In this document: positions 23,636 through 34,449 of the stretch, piece by piece | Numbering within the stretch: the stretch's first letter is position 1 | How the letters are laid out: each line of letters begins with the position of its first letter | Assembly: GCA_000711775.1 (NCBI GenBank) | Contig: ARYC01000375.1 | Location: forward strand, 1-64,000 | Source of the DNA: Oxytricha trifallax | Taxonomy: Eukaryota > Ciliophora > Spirotrichea > Sporadotrichida > Oxytrichidae | Reading direction: 5' to 3' | DNA: 64,000 bases | Program-made: the position numbers and the translations under genes | Notes under the pieces: model-generated | Seen by the model: the letters and a program-made list of their open reading frames with translations, nothing else | Told to the model about the DNA's origin: nothing | Databases searched by the model: none

Positions 23636-24129
23636 TTGATTTGAATGGAGAGCCATACGATGCAGTTGGGAGAAGAAAGGGTCAAGATTTGTACTATATC
23701 CTTGGAGGTGGTAAAGTCTCATCTTAAGGTGGCGCATCTAGGCTCCAACCAAAGTCTAACGTTGGTGCAGTCAAGCAAAGCACCAGTCAACCATAAAAAT
23801 TAACTACTTAAATGAAGACTTCAGGATCTGGTGCAGCTGCAAAGGCAAGTGGATCTATGGGCAGTGGAGACATGCAAGTTAAAGCTCTTCAAGGTGAATT
23901 ACAAGAAATGAAAATGAATATGGATACTCTAGAAAAAGAGAGAGACTTTTATTTTGCAAAACTCAGAGACATTGAAGTATTGCTTCAAGCTAACCCAGTT
24001 CACTAAAATCCCTTGACTGAAAACATTCTTAAGATACTGTATGCATCTGAAGAAGAAAAAGTAACAATTAATGATGATGGATCATTAAGAATTGAAGGAG
24101 CAGGAGGTGATGTTCAGATGAATGAATGA
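23636..24129 (+). CDS. EB1: EB1, segment 2 (linker and EB1 C-terminal domain)
   Basis: Reads IFFDLNGEPYDAVGRRKGQD, the end of the EB1 calponin-homology domain (family FFD.NYDGK.YDP..AR.GQ), then a Ser/Gly-rich linker and the dimeric coiled coil LQGELQEMKMNMDTLEKERDFYFAKLRDIE with the FY.KLRDIE signature of the EB1 C-terminal domain, ending at TGA 24127-24129. EB1 tracks growing microtubule plus ends. The first 110 residues are absent from this strand; they lie inverted at 24249-24587. The 5' boundary carries the pointer AGA (23636-23638). Confidence 0.9.
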
Positions 24130-24248
24130 TCATTGATTATTTCAGTTCACATTGTGTTATTTGTTAAATTTATTAATCAGTAAAACAGAATTTACCATCA
24201 CATTATGTTAACTGAAATTTAACTTTAGTCTTTTATAGAATAAATGTA

Positions 24249-24587
24249 TCTCTTCATCCATTGAAGAAGCTCAAGATTATCTTAATATTTAGCTTTAATA
24301 AGCTTATCAACATCGATATATCTCTTGATTTCATTTTTGGCGAGTGCTTATTGCAGAATTTTGAAATTTTCCACGAATTCATAATCATGCTTTGCTCCCC
24401 ACTTGACTTTTGACATGCTAACTGTTCCTGGGAAGATAGCATCAATGATTTGACAATGAAGTGCTCCAGTGGCACATTGCTCAACTTTAGTCAAGCCAAG
24501 ACTGAAAGCCTCGTTTGCCCAACTTAATAGCTCACCTCTTCCCACGAAGAAAGCTCCTTCCATCATTCCAATAGTATCTCCAGACAT
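24249..24587 (-). CDS. EB1: EB1, segment 1 (calponin-homology domain), inverted
   Basis: ATG 24587, MSGDTIGMMEGAFFVGRGEL, then TKVEQCATGALHCQIIDAIF, SMSKVKWGAKHDYEFVENFK and IDVDKLIKAKYQDNLELLQW: the microtubule-binding CH domain of EB1 almost complete. It breaks off after LQWMKR at AGA (24249-24251, plus strand TCT). Joining to segment 2 at the shared AGA gives LQWMKRIFFDLNGEPYD, the normal EB1 sequence without a missing residue. Both segments together give about 275 residues, the usual EB1 length. On the chromosome the two segments face each other with 119 bp between them. Confidence 0.9.
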
Positions 24588-24778
24588 CTTTGATTAACTT
24601 ATTTTCAATAATTATTCAAAATTTAATTTCAAACTTTAAATATTATTATCATTTTGCTCAAATAGTTGAATGAGTGCAAACATCTAAATTAGATGTTGAT
24701 TAATATTGATTAAGAAAGAATAAACTTTATTTAAATTAACGCCCTTAATATATTAAAATAATTAGGATTTTACAATCA
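24588..24778. other. Spacer upstream of EB1 segment 1
   Basis: About 190 bp AT-rich spacer between divergent starts (EB1 segment 1 and the B-box gene). Confidence 0.4.
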
Positions 24779-27215
24779 ATGTCAAGTATGAATATCGAGT
24801 AAAGTGGTTTAGACTCAAATAAAAAGTAGATTTCCTAATGTCCTCGACATCCCTAAAAAACTTTAGATTTTTTTAATGAGTCAAACAAGAAACTTTATTG
24901 CAATTTTTGCCTATATTAAGATAAAATAGATATAAGAGATGTGGTTTTGGCAGAGGAATTTTGCTAGTAATGGTTATAAAAATGGAATCAATTAAAAGAA
25001 AAAGTTTCAAAAATCTCAACGAATTTGGAGAGTAAGAAAAGCCAGATTGGCGATTTCTATTCAAAAATCGAAAAACTTATAACATCTTATGATTCTCATG
25101 ATAAAAGAGGATAAAAGTTATAAATGGGTTTAAGTTTTCTCATAGAAAAAGTAAATTTAGCCAATAATCAAGTTTAACAAGCAGCTTTATAAACAAAAGC
25201 AGATTAAATTTAAGTTTAAAATCTAAAATATGCAGAATATCTAGAGTTGTTAAATCAAAGCACAACTCAACTTTAAGAGTTAACGACTGAAACTATAGTG
25301 ATGTCTACCATTAAAAATGACATAAATAATGATGATGAATAGAAATTGCTGAAAGAAGAGAGCAATCAAAAACTTGTAAATGAATATCTTCTTTTGAAAG
25401 TGCAATGTTTAAGTAAATCTATGAAAGACTGTATAAATGTAAGTAGTGAGTTCAAAACAATGAAAGATTTCTGTGACAAACAAGTCTTACACTTAGAGTC
25501 TAAAATCGACTAATTTATGCATTTCCAGGAGACTTAAGTAAAAACTTTCAAAGTTGACATTCTAACTAAAATGGAAAGTTAAGAAACTAAAATAAGGGAA
25601 AGTGTGTTATTTGAAATAAGTGGGGAGCTTTAAAAGAGACAGATTGAAGATGAGCAGAGAAGAAATAAAATGAATGAAATTCTAGTGTAGTTAAACAATA
25701 ATTAAATTGGAGAGGACTTAATAAGGAAAACTTGTGAGAAAGCTCAGATATCACTCAATGAAATAAGTTCAATCTTTCAATCTTAATCTACTTTTGATGT
25801 TATTGTATAAGCATGGAATAATAATTCAGTTGTACTTGATTAAAATTTCGATAGAAAAAGTATTCTATCAATCCAATCAGATGAAATTACAAGCATAATT
25901 CAAATGAGGAATTTGATAGTCTGCCATTGTGGGATTTAAGACAGAACTTTATTTGCTTTTGATATAAATGATTCGTATCAAAAGAAATTTTAGGCAAGGA
26001 CAATTGAAAGGTCTTTTGGTGCTGTTTGTAAGTTTAATGATTATGAAGATACTCATTTCATTCTTGGAATGAAATATGGGTGGATCTCAGTGTATGAAGT
26101 ATCAAATGTTGGAGGTTTAAATTTAAAACTCAAAATTTACTTAGAAAAATAATTATTTAAAAGGAATTTGTTAATTATTTTAAAAAATATTAAAACTTGA
26201 GTTAATATAATTTATTCTAAGGATATTTAATTTTTTAAAAAATTCTTATAAAATATGACTTTTTCAAAAAGTATTTTTTATTATTATTGGGTACTTAATT
26301 AATTATATTAAAAAAAAACTTCAACATTTAAAATATTTCAAGCTCAGAATCAAATTTAAATTACTTGATTGGTGCTCATAAAAAAATATTAACGATAAAT
26401 TCAGAGCAATGATTTTAATAATTAGGATTTTAAAAATTAAAATTTTATATGATAATTCAATTTTCTCAACAATTTTATTTTAATTTTAATTTAAAATGGA
26501 AATATAAGGAAAAACAGTTTGCATATGTTTTATCATAAAAATATTATAAATAATCTGAAGTTCCTAAGGTTTAAATGAAAAAGGATCGAAGTAAGTGTTC
26601 CCAGGGCATGATGTCCTTAGTATTACTCCAATGAATTAAGAAGGGATTTATGCAGTTGGTTGTCTTGATTTTGGAGTAACTTTGATAAAGATAGAACTGA
26701 AAACTAAGCCAATCTAAAGTAAATTTATAAATGGTAATGATGGGACAGGCTGTGAAATATAACGACTGTAGTACCATTTCTTGAGAGATAAGTCAATTAC
26801 AAGCATTATAGAGACAAGGCCAAACATAATTCTTTGTATGTCCCAAAAAGACTGCAAGTATTATTAAATTGACTTCTTCAGATTCTTAGAAACACCAATT
26901 GCTTAAGGCTTTTGTAAGAGATCGATCTCAATGGTCAAATTTCCATAGTACCACTAGGATAAGTTTCCTTTTGTTTTGGCTAAGGAAGAGGAATTCATTA
27001 CGATTTTGGATTCATAAAATGGCAATATTTACAAATTAGTCAATGTTTTAGGGCCAAGAGGAGCAGATTGTAATTAACAGAGACTATAGTTTTTGTAGGG
27101 ATCTCTTAGTGTGGCAAGTTAATTTTCTTTTATTACCGATGACTCAGGAGTAAATTTAGTAAAGTATGAAATTGATTTAGATCTTATAGAAGTATTGAAA
27201 AAGATTCATGCTTGA
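24779..27215 (+). CDS. B-box zinc-finger/coiled-coil/propeller protein
   Basis: N-terminus MSSMNIEQSGLDSNKKQ, then a B-box-type zinc site CPRH...LYCNFCLYQ at residues 22-48 and a long coiled coil (about 60-330). The C-terminal half has repeated beta segments (LIVCHCGIQDRTLFAFD, HFILGMKYGWISVYE, GIYAVGCLDFGVTLIKIE) suggesting a WD-like propeller. It ends at TGA 27213-27215. A 454-bp IES (26123-26576, pointer AGGTTTAAAT) splits the propeller: removal gives EVSNVGGLNEKGSKQVF in frame. The arrangement B-box, coil, propeller recalls TRIM-like proteins without RING; such proteins are abundant in ciliates, with unknown roles. Confidence 0.75.
26123..26576. other. 454-bp IES (pointer AGGTTTAAAT)
   Basis: Ten-base direct repeat at 26113-26122 and 26567-26576. 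The interior is strongly AT-rich with multiple stops; excision fuses the two coding parts in frame. Confidence 0.9.
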
Positions 27216-27552
27216 TATTTTTATCTATTAATTTTTATTCATATATCATAAATCAAACCTTAAGAAGTGAGCCGATAGGAGCAATATTTTTTTCATTATT
27301 TTGTTAAGTAATTGGCTAATTTTTGGCTTTTATAGGATCATATAGAATAGGCTCTACTGCTCTATGAGGATTGAATCTTCCATAAAATTGAATTAAATGG
27401 ATAGAGATAGAATTGATGATAGGAAGAAATATTGCGGTGGAGAATTATAATACAATTATTCAAGCTAAATATCATTTATTTTACTTTTTAAAATCTTTAT
27501 TGCAAGATTATATCAAAGATTTAAATTGGCAACTGATTAAATAAATTTAAAT
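27216..27552. other. Intergenic
   Basis: AT-rich spacer of 337 bp, no gene or repeat seen. Confidence 0.4.
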
Positions 27553-29863
27553 ATGAAAGGAGTATCATCCTAATCGTCACAGTCTTCTAAACATTAATAG
27601 AACTAGTCGAACACCAGGCTTTAGAGTAATGTTGGCTTTAATTAGCGTAAACCATCCTAGCCAGTGAAGCAAAATTCTTTTAGTGATAGAGATCTCGAAC
27701 AATACCAAGTGAGCAATTCTGCATTCTAAAACATGAGAGATGGAGAAAGAGAATACAATCAGAATAAGAGTAGCTATAGGTATTAGCAGAAAAATGATTA
27801 GTCAAGTTTAAATCATTCGTCCATAAGCGGCAATAGAGGCACAGGACCTTAGTATTAAAATTACCAGCTTAATGAGTTTAATAGAGATGCTTAGAATTCA
27901 GCTTTGACCTCTCTTGGTGGTCTTCAAACAATATCTCAACCTTCTGTTTCAAATACAAGAGATTAAACACATTATGCACCTTTGGAGGGATAAACTTCCA
28001 ATTACAACAATAGCTTCAAAAATAGAAAGCAGGAAGACCAAAGAAGCCAAAACAGGTCTTATAGAGACACTTCTGCAGGAGGCACAACTCTCTCTTAGAT
28101 TGGCTTGAACAACTATTTGAATACCTTAAATAACAATCAAACATACAGATAGACAGAAAACATGAGCGAGGTATAAGTAAGACCAAAAGCCAACAGAGGA
28201 AGAAGTCTTTTAACTGGTGATTTTAACTCAGCAAATGTGCATTAAAGGACAAGATAAGCTGAAACTAGTCCTTCTCAATCAAATTATTCAAACAATTAAA
28301 ATAAACCTGATGGTTTCCTGTCCCCTAAGACTTTGGGATATTTTTCTACTATTTTTATTTACTTTCATCAAAGAGAGATAGTAAATTCATCAAAATCTTG
28401 AATCTGAACCAATGATACTTTCATCCTAGAAAGAAGAAATGAACATTGATATGCAGGAAGTTTTACTAAGTCTTCACAATAAAATGAAAAGTTTAGAGAA
28501 TAAGTATATCGATCTTGCTAATTTCTACAAAATTGAAGCTATTAAAAATAAGTAACAATTGACTTAACTGAACAATTAATCAGCAAGCAAATCACCATAA
28601 AGATCATACGGAGGGACTGGGTCTCATTTTTATCAACAAAACATTAGTAATCGAAGAAACTCGCCATTAAGATTCTCAAACCAAAATGAAATTGTCTAGG
28701 CAGAATTAGATGTAGTGCAAGAATAGAATATCATTAGTGATTTACTTAACGAAAAAACCTAACTGGATAGAGAACTTGAAAACATTGTAAGGCTTCAGTC
28801 AAGAGTATTTATTATGAAGTTATATTTTATTAAAGAATTTAGGAACAGGATGGTAAAATTCATGACAAATTGGACACAATAGAATAAGAATATGAGCATC
28901 TAAAAAGATTGATGCCTCAATAAAACACTGAAGGCAGCTTAAATTAAAATGATATATAAGCTCTTCAATAAAGTATCCAATAGACAATTAATAAATTTGA
29001 AAATGAGTTTATCAAGTAAACCTAAATCTTTTAGATTTAACAACTTTTATCTATTTAACATTATTTACATAAACGAAAACTACAATTCTTTCACAGAAAA
29101 GGATATTATGGGATTGTTTTCAAATCTAAAATCTGAAATAATTTCAATTGTCTAAGATAATCTGAAATAACTTGGTCTTTAAACTTAAAAGGATTCTTTC
29201 AGGCCTTCTCACAACTTTAATTAAGACTCTTAAAGTATACTAAATTAAGCAAGTAAACTCTTCTCTTAATATAAGAAAGACTAAAGCGAATTTGAAATAA
29301 ATTAAGAATATACGATGCAAAAGCTTAAGAAAAACGTTTTTGATTTACAAAATCATTAAGACTTATCTGCTCTAGATTTGAAGAAAGCATCTATGTTAAT
29401 TCAAAATTTAGCAAAATCTTCTTAAGATTTATGTTAAGCCACTCAAAAGTAAAAAGATCTTGCAAGAAACATGTTAAACAATAAAAATACCTCAGTGATG
29501 GCTTCTCCTCGAAGTTTGGCATTAACTTAAGATTAAATTGCCACAGATATTTAAGGATAGGTTAAGCTAATATAAAGCACATTCACTTAAATTAATAACA
29601 AAGTGCATGGTCAGTCCTCTGTGCTGAAGAATTTAACTTCTGTTTAAGATGAGTTTCAATCTAACCTTAATACTCTCAAGAAGAATTACGTTAAACTGAT
29701 CGATCTATTTTAAACAAGCACCAATCAATTCTAAAACCTATGAAATGACACTATAAATTAGAGGGACTCATAAGCAGACAAACAAAGCTTGAACTATAAT
29801 TAGGAATTGGATGAATTATAAATGATTAATATGTAACTACAGGGGAAGGAGTTGAATCTTTGA
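27553..29863 (+). CDS. N/Q-rich protein with C-terminal coiled coils
   Basis: First 250 residues are Asn/Gln/Ser-rich (RDLEQYQVSNSAFQNMRDGE). The remainder is coiled coil (EVLLSLHNKMKSLENKYIDL; SALDLKKASMLIQNLAKSSQ; NTLKKNYVKLIDLFQ). Three micro-IESs are needed: 28383-28404 (22 bp), 28805-28836 (32 bp) and 29034-29049 (16 bp), each with a 4-9 bp pointer and each frame-restoring. Near the end an in-frame TGA occurs at about 29742 (QFQNL then NDTINQRDSQ): the coding character continues in the same frame to TGA 29861-29863, so either the protein ends early or one more small IES lies there. Family unknown; a cytoskeletal scaffold is plausible. Confidence 0.6.
28383..28404. other. 22-bp IES (pointer TTCATCAAA)
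   Basis: Nine-base repeat at 28374-28382 and 28396-28404; removal restores the frame to HQNLESEPMILSS. Confidence 0.7.
28805..28836. other. 32-bp IES (pointer AAGA)
   Basis: AAGA at 28801-28804 and 28833-28836. Removal gives VRLQSRIQEQDGKIHDK. The GT...AG alternative at this place would leave the wrong frame. Confidence 0.6.
29034..29049. other. 16-bp IES (pointer CTTTTA)
   Basis: CTTTTA at 29028-29033 and 29044-29049; removal joins KQTQIFYLFNIIYINEN in frame. Confidence 0.6.
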
Positions 29864-30190
29864 TTTTTTATTAAAAAAATTTAGAGTTTTAAAATTTAAA
29901 ATAAGAATAAAGCAAGTTTTAATTGGCATTTAAATTTATAAATAATACTTGATAAATTTAAACTAGTTTTTAATTAAATTAATGTTCTTTTTAAAAAAAT
30001 TACTTTAATCATAAAAAACACAAAAAATATTAAATTTATTTTATTTTTAAGAGTTTATCTAGATGTTTATAAAAATTATGTTCGATTATAGCAAACTTAT
30101 TAAATTAAATTGATTTATATTATTTCTTTGATCAATTTAAACTTAATATTATAGTATATTGCGGAGAATTAACTCCACCAAAACTATAAG
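29864..30190. other. AT-rich intergenic
   Basis: Long A and T runs, no gene seen. Confidence 0.4.
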
Positions 30191-31026
30191 ATGAGCTCAG
30201 ATCAAACTAAGACAGATTGAGATTACTTTAATTAGATAATTAAAGCCTGTAGGATTAACTTTCAAACTTTTAGAAGTAAAGAGACAGATCCCCCATAAGT
30301 TTACAAAATCAAAGAATCACCAGAAACTTAAACAATGATTCAATTGATCCAATGAATAATAATTACAGTAGCATAAACAATAACACGAGGGAAAGAGATT
30401 TAAGCAAGATCAATGACTATAATAGAAGTCTGGAGCAGAGAATTTCATCAATGACGAGGTCTATGGAGGAAAAGGACAGAGAAATCTAGAAACTAGGCAG
30501 AGACCTAAACATGGTCAGTCAAAACTAGAATATGCGGATTCTTCATTCTCAAAATAGTGATAGACAACAGAATCACAAACTTAAAAAGTGTAAATATGCA
30601 ATATTTCTTGCTAAGATTTTTTAATGAATGTTGACCTTGAATAAATACAATTCTATTAGGAGTATGCAACCGGGTAACAATAAAAGTTAAAGAATCTCTT
30701 AGCAAAAACTCAAAAGTTTCTTGTGTCTATGAAGAAACTTTAAAAAGCAGTTTATAATTATTAAAATATCATAAATTCTTTTAGTTCATTAGAAGTAGCC
30801 AAATGTATCTAGAGAGAAGCAAGATTTTGAAGATAACAGAAAAGATCTTGAGGGATTGATAAAATAATACAGAAGAGATATTGATGAAAATTATAGAATT
30901 TAACCTAGAGGCTCTGGAAATAGTCCTGTTAAGAATAATTTCACAGACAATAAACTAAATTAATTTGTGTTATCCGTATCAAATTAAAATTTAATGAACT
31001 TAGTTTAGGAATCTGACTCAACCTGA
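30191..31026 (+). CDS. Short coiled-coil protein rich in micro-IESs
   Basis: Starts MSSDQTKTD; a 72-bp insert carrying an in-frame TGA (30218-30289, pointer AGACAGAT) and a 17-bp insert (30339-30355, pointer CAATGA) must be removed to reach NNNYSSINNNTRERDLSK and a coiled coil (DYNRSLEQRISSMTRSMEEK). A 43-nt intron (GTTTAT...CATTAG, about 30752-30794) links to NVSREKQDFEDNRKDLEG. One join at about 30590-30640 is unresolved. Ends at TGA 31024-31026. Not recognised. Confidence 0.55.
30218..30289. other. 72-bp IES (pointer AGACAGAT)
   Basis: Eight-base repeat at 30210-30217 and 30282-30289. The insert contains a TGA in the gene's frame ten codons after the ATG; excision removes it and gives DQTKTDPPQVYKIKE. 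Confidence 0.75.
30339..30355. other. 17-bp IES (pointer CAATGA)
   Basis: CAATGA at 30333-30338 and 30350-30355. Removal switches frame correctly: ESPETQTMNNNYSS. Confidence 0.7.
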
Positions 31027-31057
31027 CACTTAACCTAGAATTGAGCAGAGATCTTTT

Positions 31058-32928
31058 ATGAATATACAATAATTTGGTGTTACCAATTGTTTATATGTTT
31101 TTCTTAAGGTTTGGGAAGGTATCTTTGAAGTATCAAAGGATCTATAACCTTTAGTACAATTCTATTCAACTTATGATATCCAGATGTTCCAGTTACTGCC
31201 CAATTTTTCAAACAGCCTGCCTCTCAAAGGTAAATCTAAGCTTATTGAAGTCACTGAACATTTCTTGAAGCTGAAGAAAGAAAAGAAATTGCTTTATTTT
31301 TATTTATGCTTAGAGGATGGGTAACAAGGAAAGGCTAAGTAGGAACATTTGATCAAAATAATCAAAGTAATATTCCTAGTTCTGGTAACTGGCAAGAGAA
31401 CAGTGATAAATACACAAAACTTTTTGATGAACTTGATCAAACAAATAAGTCAGCTATTTTCAATCAAAATTTTGACTGATAAATAATAAATTGAAACTAT
31501 ATTTTATTTAAGTGAACATCATTCAAGGAGTAACTCTTTACATTGTCCCAATTACTTCAAAAACTAAAGATTTCTGCAAATAAATGGGTATCTATCCCTA
31601 ACCAGTACCTCCAACTTAACTAACTTAAGATTTACAACAAACTGGTAATTAACTTGACTTGGATTTATCTATTCATGAGGAAACTCACTGCTACGCTTTC
31701 CTATGTCACATTAAACAAGCCATTACCAAGTAAGTTAATAAATATTTCCTTAACTTAATTTTAGTCGATCAAGTTTTTTGAATCCTGATGTTTTAAGAGT
31801 GGCTGAGGTTGTTCATTCTCAAGTTAATGATCAACAAAATAAACCTACTGCTACTGCAGGAGGAGATGCTTGCTATTCACCAATTTCCTCTGAAGATGAA
31901 TGCGGCGACAAAAGGTCAAAGCATAAAAATCAAATATTGAAGTCTATTAAGCAAGAAGATCATTTGTAATTCAATAACTAGCAAGTAATTCCAAATGCTC
32001 CTTAACAAGTCATGATAAAAACTGATTTAGGTGCTTTCAATACTTCATTAGATCCATCATTAGGGGTGAGAGGAATGAAGGACGAGGAAGGAGATTCCTA
32101 TGACATAGACAAGTTGATAAATGAATTTAAAACTAAGCAGTATGACTTCCAGTCTATTCAAGATAAGCTTATGCAAATTATCCACAAAGTTAAAGGGGAA
32201 GACGAAGATAAGCTTACTCAGTTTCTGGAAGACTTGATCAAAAAGTACAACAATACCTTTATCATTTTTTATCCCATTTAAGATTAGCCTATGCAAGAAT
32301 CTCTATAACAGATTAAACAAGAACAACCTGGTATTATGTATCCCTAAAACTAATCTAACTTCAATCTAGAACATAATCAGATGAATATTCAACAGCCATA
32401 ATAGTTTGGAATTTAGTAGTAGAACAATCCAATGTTCAATTAATCCCATTAAATGCAGCCTTAGTTCCAGCAGTTCAATCCTATGATGAATCAGTAATTT
32501 GGTAGCATGCCAGTTGGAGGATAGATAAGACCACCACCTTAAGTGCAAGGAAACATAATGATGCCTCCTATGAACATGAATATGCAGGGTATGTCTGGAG
32601 TAGTAGGAGGACCTCAGTCTTTCTAAATGATGCAAGGTGGTACTATTTTCCCTAACTAGAACATGATGCTAATTTATAATTGTTTTTAAGTTAATTGCAA
32701 CCTGGAGGAGTCCCTATGTTGAGACCTCCACCTCAGACTCAAATGGCCGGTATGGGAGTCAATACTATGATGAGCATACCACATATGGGCTAAGGTGGTC
32801 AAATGCCAAACTAATTTGGAGGAGTGGACCCTACAGCTGCTATGATCAATCCACTCACAGGATAGCCATATAATTAATAACATATTGGAGGACAGTAATA
32901 TCCATACCAACAACAACAAAGGAGATGA
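31058..32928 (+). CDS. SPOC-domain transcription-associated protein
   Basis: MNIQQFG, a 30-nt intron, then VWEGIFEVSKDLQPLVQFY and LPNFSNSLPLKGKSKLIEAE, the opening of a SPOC domain (family VW.G.l..k......), continuing through IIQGVTLYIVPITSK near 31530. SPOC domains bind phosphorylated RNA polymerase II tails and corepressors. Two IESs interrupt it: 31251-31270 (20 bp) and 31474-31505 (32 bp); a 35-nt intron lies at about 31731-31765. The centre is acidic (SSEDECGDK; KLINEFKTKQYDFQSIQDKL) and the C-terminus is Met/Gln/Pro/Gly-rich, as in transcription cofactors, ending at TGA 32926-32928. The join near 32665-32700 is unresolved. Domain call is by pattern, not search. Confidence 0.6.
31251..31270. 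other. 20-bp IES (pointer TTGAAG)
   Basis: TTGAAG at 31245-31250 and 31265-31270. Removal joins SKLIEAEERKEIALFLF in frame. Confidence 0.7.
31474..31505. other. 32-bp IES (pointer ATTTT)
   Basis: ATTTT at 31469-31473 and 31501-31505; the insert carries TGA in frame, and its removal gives NQNFIQVNIIQGVTLY. Confidence 0.65.
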
Positions 32929-33171
32929 TTAGATATTATGTAGTTGTTTTATTCTTAAATTACAATTCAAATTAATACTTTTATTTAGTAATTTAATTAA
33001 TAAGAAAACTAAAATTAATGTTTTTCAACAATATTGAGTAGTCATATATAAGAAATTAATTAAATTTGAATTTTTGTTAAAAATTAAATACTTATCAATA
33101 TTCATCTTTTATAAATACTTAAACTAATATGTTATTCTATTCCAAACTATTCCACTATCTCACTTCTTATC

Positions 33172-33905
33172 TCATTTTATCCAACCATGATCTCTAGCTA
33201 CTCTGTTGAAAGCATCTTTGGCTTCTTGAAGAGAATACGGTTGAAGGGAGTTCAAGTCCAATCTGGCGTTTCCTGCATTTATCAGTGATACAATCTCCAC
33301 GAAATAACTCTCAAGGGATCTAGCACTTGACCAGCCAGAAGGAGTTAAACTCTCAATACAGATGCTGCCTCCTACAGTCACATGACCAGTTCTGAAAGCA
33401 AATCTTGGGAACACCACTCTCACGAAAGGTGGTTCAATCGGATATTTATCAGAGAAGATCATTTCATATTGTAACTTTGCCTTGTCTTCACCAATCTACT
33501 TAGCTATCTGTTTGAAGTCGTTCTTCAGGTCATTTAACTAAATTTTTATATTAAATTACACTTGTTAAATATAGTGGCATTTCAATTGCTCACTTCATAG
33601 TCAATAAGATCGAAGGTTACTTTCCAAATGTACATGTTGTTTTTAAAGAATTCAACTTTGATCTTGTCTTTGAATTCTGAAGATTTCATGAGTCCCACAT
33701 AGTCTTTACTGATTCTCTGAGTAGACAGCTGTGATCCTTTTCCAGTGAATCTTTCAGCCATCTACTTGAACTGCTTCTCCAATTCTTCCTCTTCTGCTTT
33801 CTATATTTTCTCATAAGATTACTCTTAGATCTTTTTAAGCTCTTCTTGCTGCTTCTGACGACGCTACTAGAATTTGGAAAATGCCTCACTGATTCGAAGC
33901 TATAA
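33172..33905 (-). CDS. UBE2Q-like ubiquitin-conjugating enzyme, 5' end not found
   Basis: C-terminal UBC fold: MIFSDKYPIEPPFVRVVFPR, then HVTVGGSICIESLTPSGWS with the active-site Cys in the GGSICIE context typical of UBE2Q, and SYFVEIVSLINAGNARLD. Upstream of a 56-nt intron (GTGAGC...TTTAG, about 33531-33586) comes FDLIDYE and a charged coil (EELKKIQEQSYEKIQKAEEE). TGA 33172-33174. Above 33905 the frame breaks; a helical stretch (HYYSQLRTINTQLEEQR) near 33940-34010 is probably the next segment, but I find neither its join nor an ATG. The enzyme transfers ubiquitin from E1 to E3/substrate. Confidence 0.7.
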
Positions 33906-34009
33906 TTTTTATATTATTTTATAGTAATTGGGTGGGGTTAAATTTAATATCTCTGTTCTTCCAACTAAGTATTTATGGTTCTGAGTTAGCTATAGTAGTG
34001 ATTCTCAAA

Positions 34010-34449
34010 GTCAATTTTATTTGTGTCAATATTTGGAATAACCAAAATTATGTGCATTAAGGGAATTGTAGAAATAAATATTTACAGTATAAACTTTTAT
34101 AATATCATTTTTATGAAAATTATAATCAATCTATTTATAATTATAAATATGCTAAAATTAGAAAATTATAAACCAATCTTTTTTTTCTTAGTTTTAATGA
34201 AAATATAATATGATTAATAAACTTTGTTTTCAATAAACCTAAGTTATTAGCAATATTAATATATAAAAACTATCATAATTTTATAGGAAATAATCTAATG
34301 ATATTAATGTTCAACTTTTTAATGATATTTAATCCTAAATATGTTTGTTTAATATAATCTATATTATATTAAATTAAATTATATGTAAAATAATCTTAAT
34401 TATACTAACTGGCTATTCTAGAAAATATTATATAAAATAGCCAATAAAT
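34010..34449. other. AT-rich stretch without supported gene
   Basis: Over 80% A+T by eye; a 61-codon ORF here is low-complexity Ile/Asn and is not credible. Confidence 0.45.

Noticed and set aside
23116-24600. EB1 halves as two separate genes
   Set aside because: Each half lacks the other's essential domain, they meet at a shared trinucleotide, and the joined protein matches EB1 without gaps.
26571-26777. Minus-strand ORF of 68 codons
   Set aside because: Antisense shadow of the B-box/propeller gene just after its IES.
34010-34449. Ile/Asn-rich ORF as a gene
   Set aside because: Translation merely reflects very high A+T content; no codon bias or motif.
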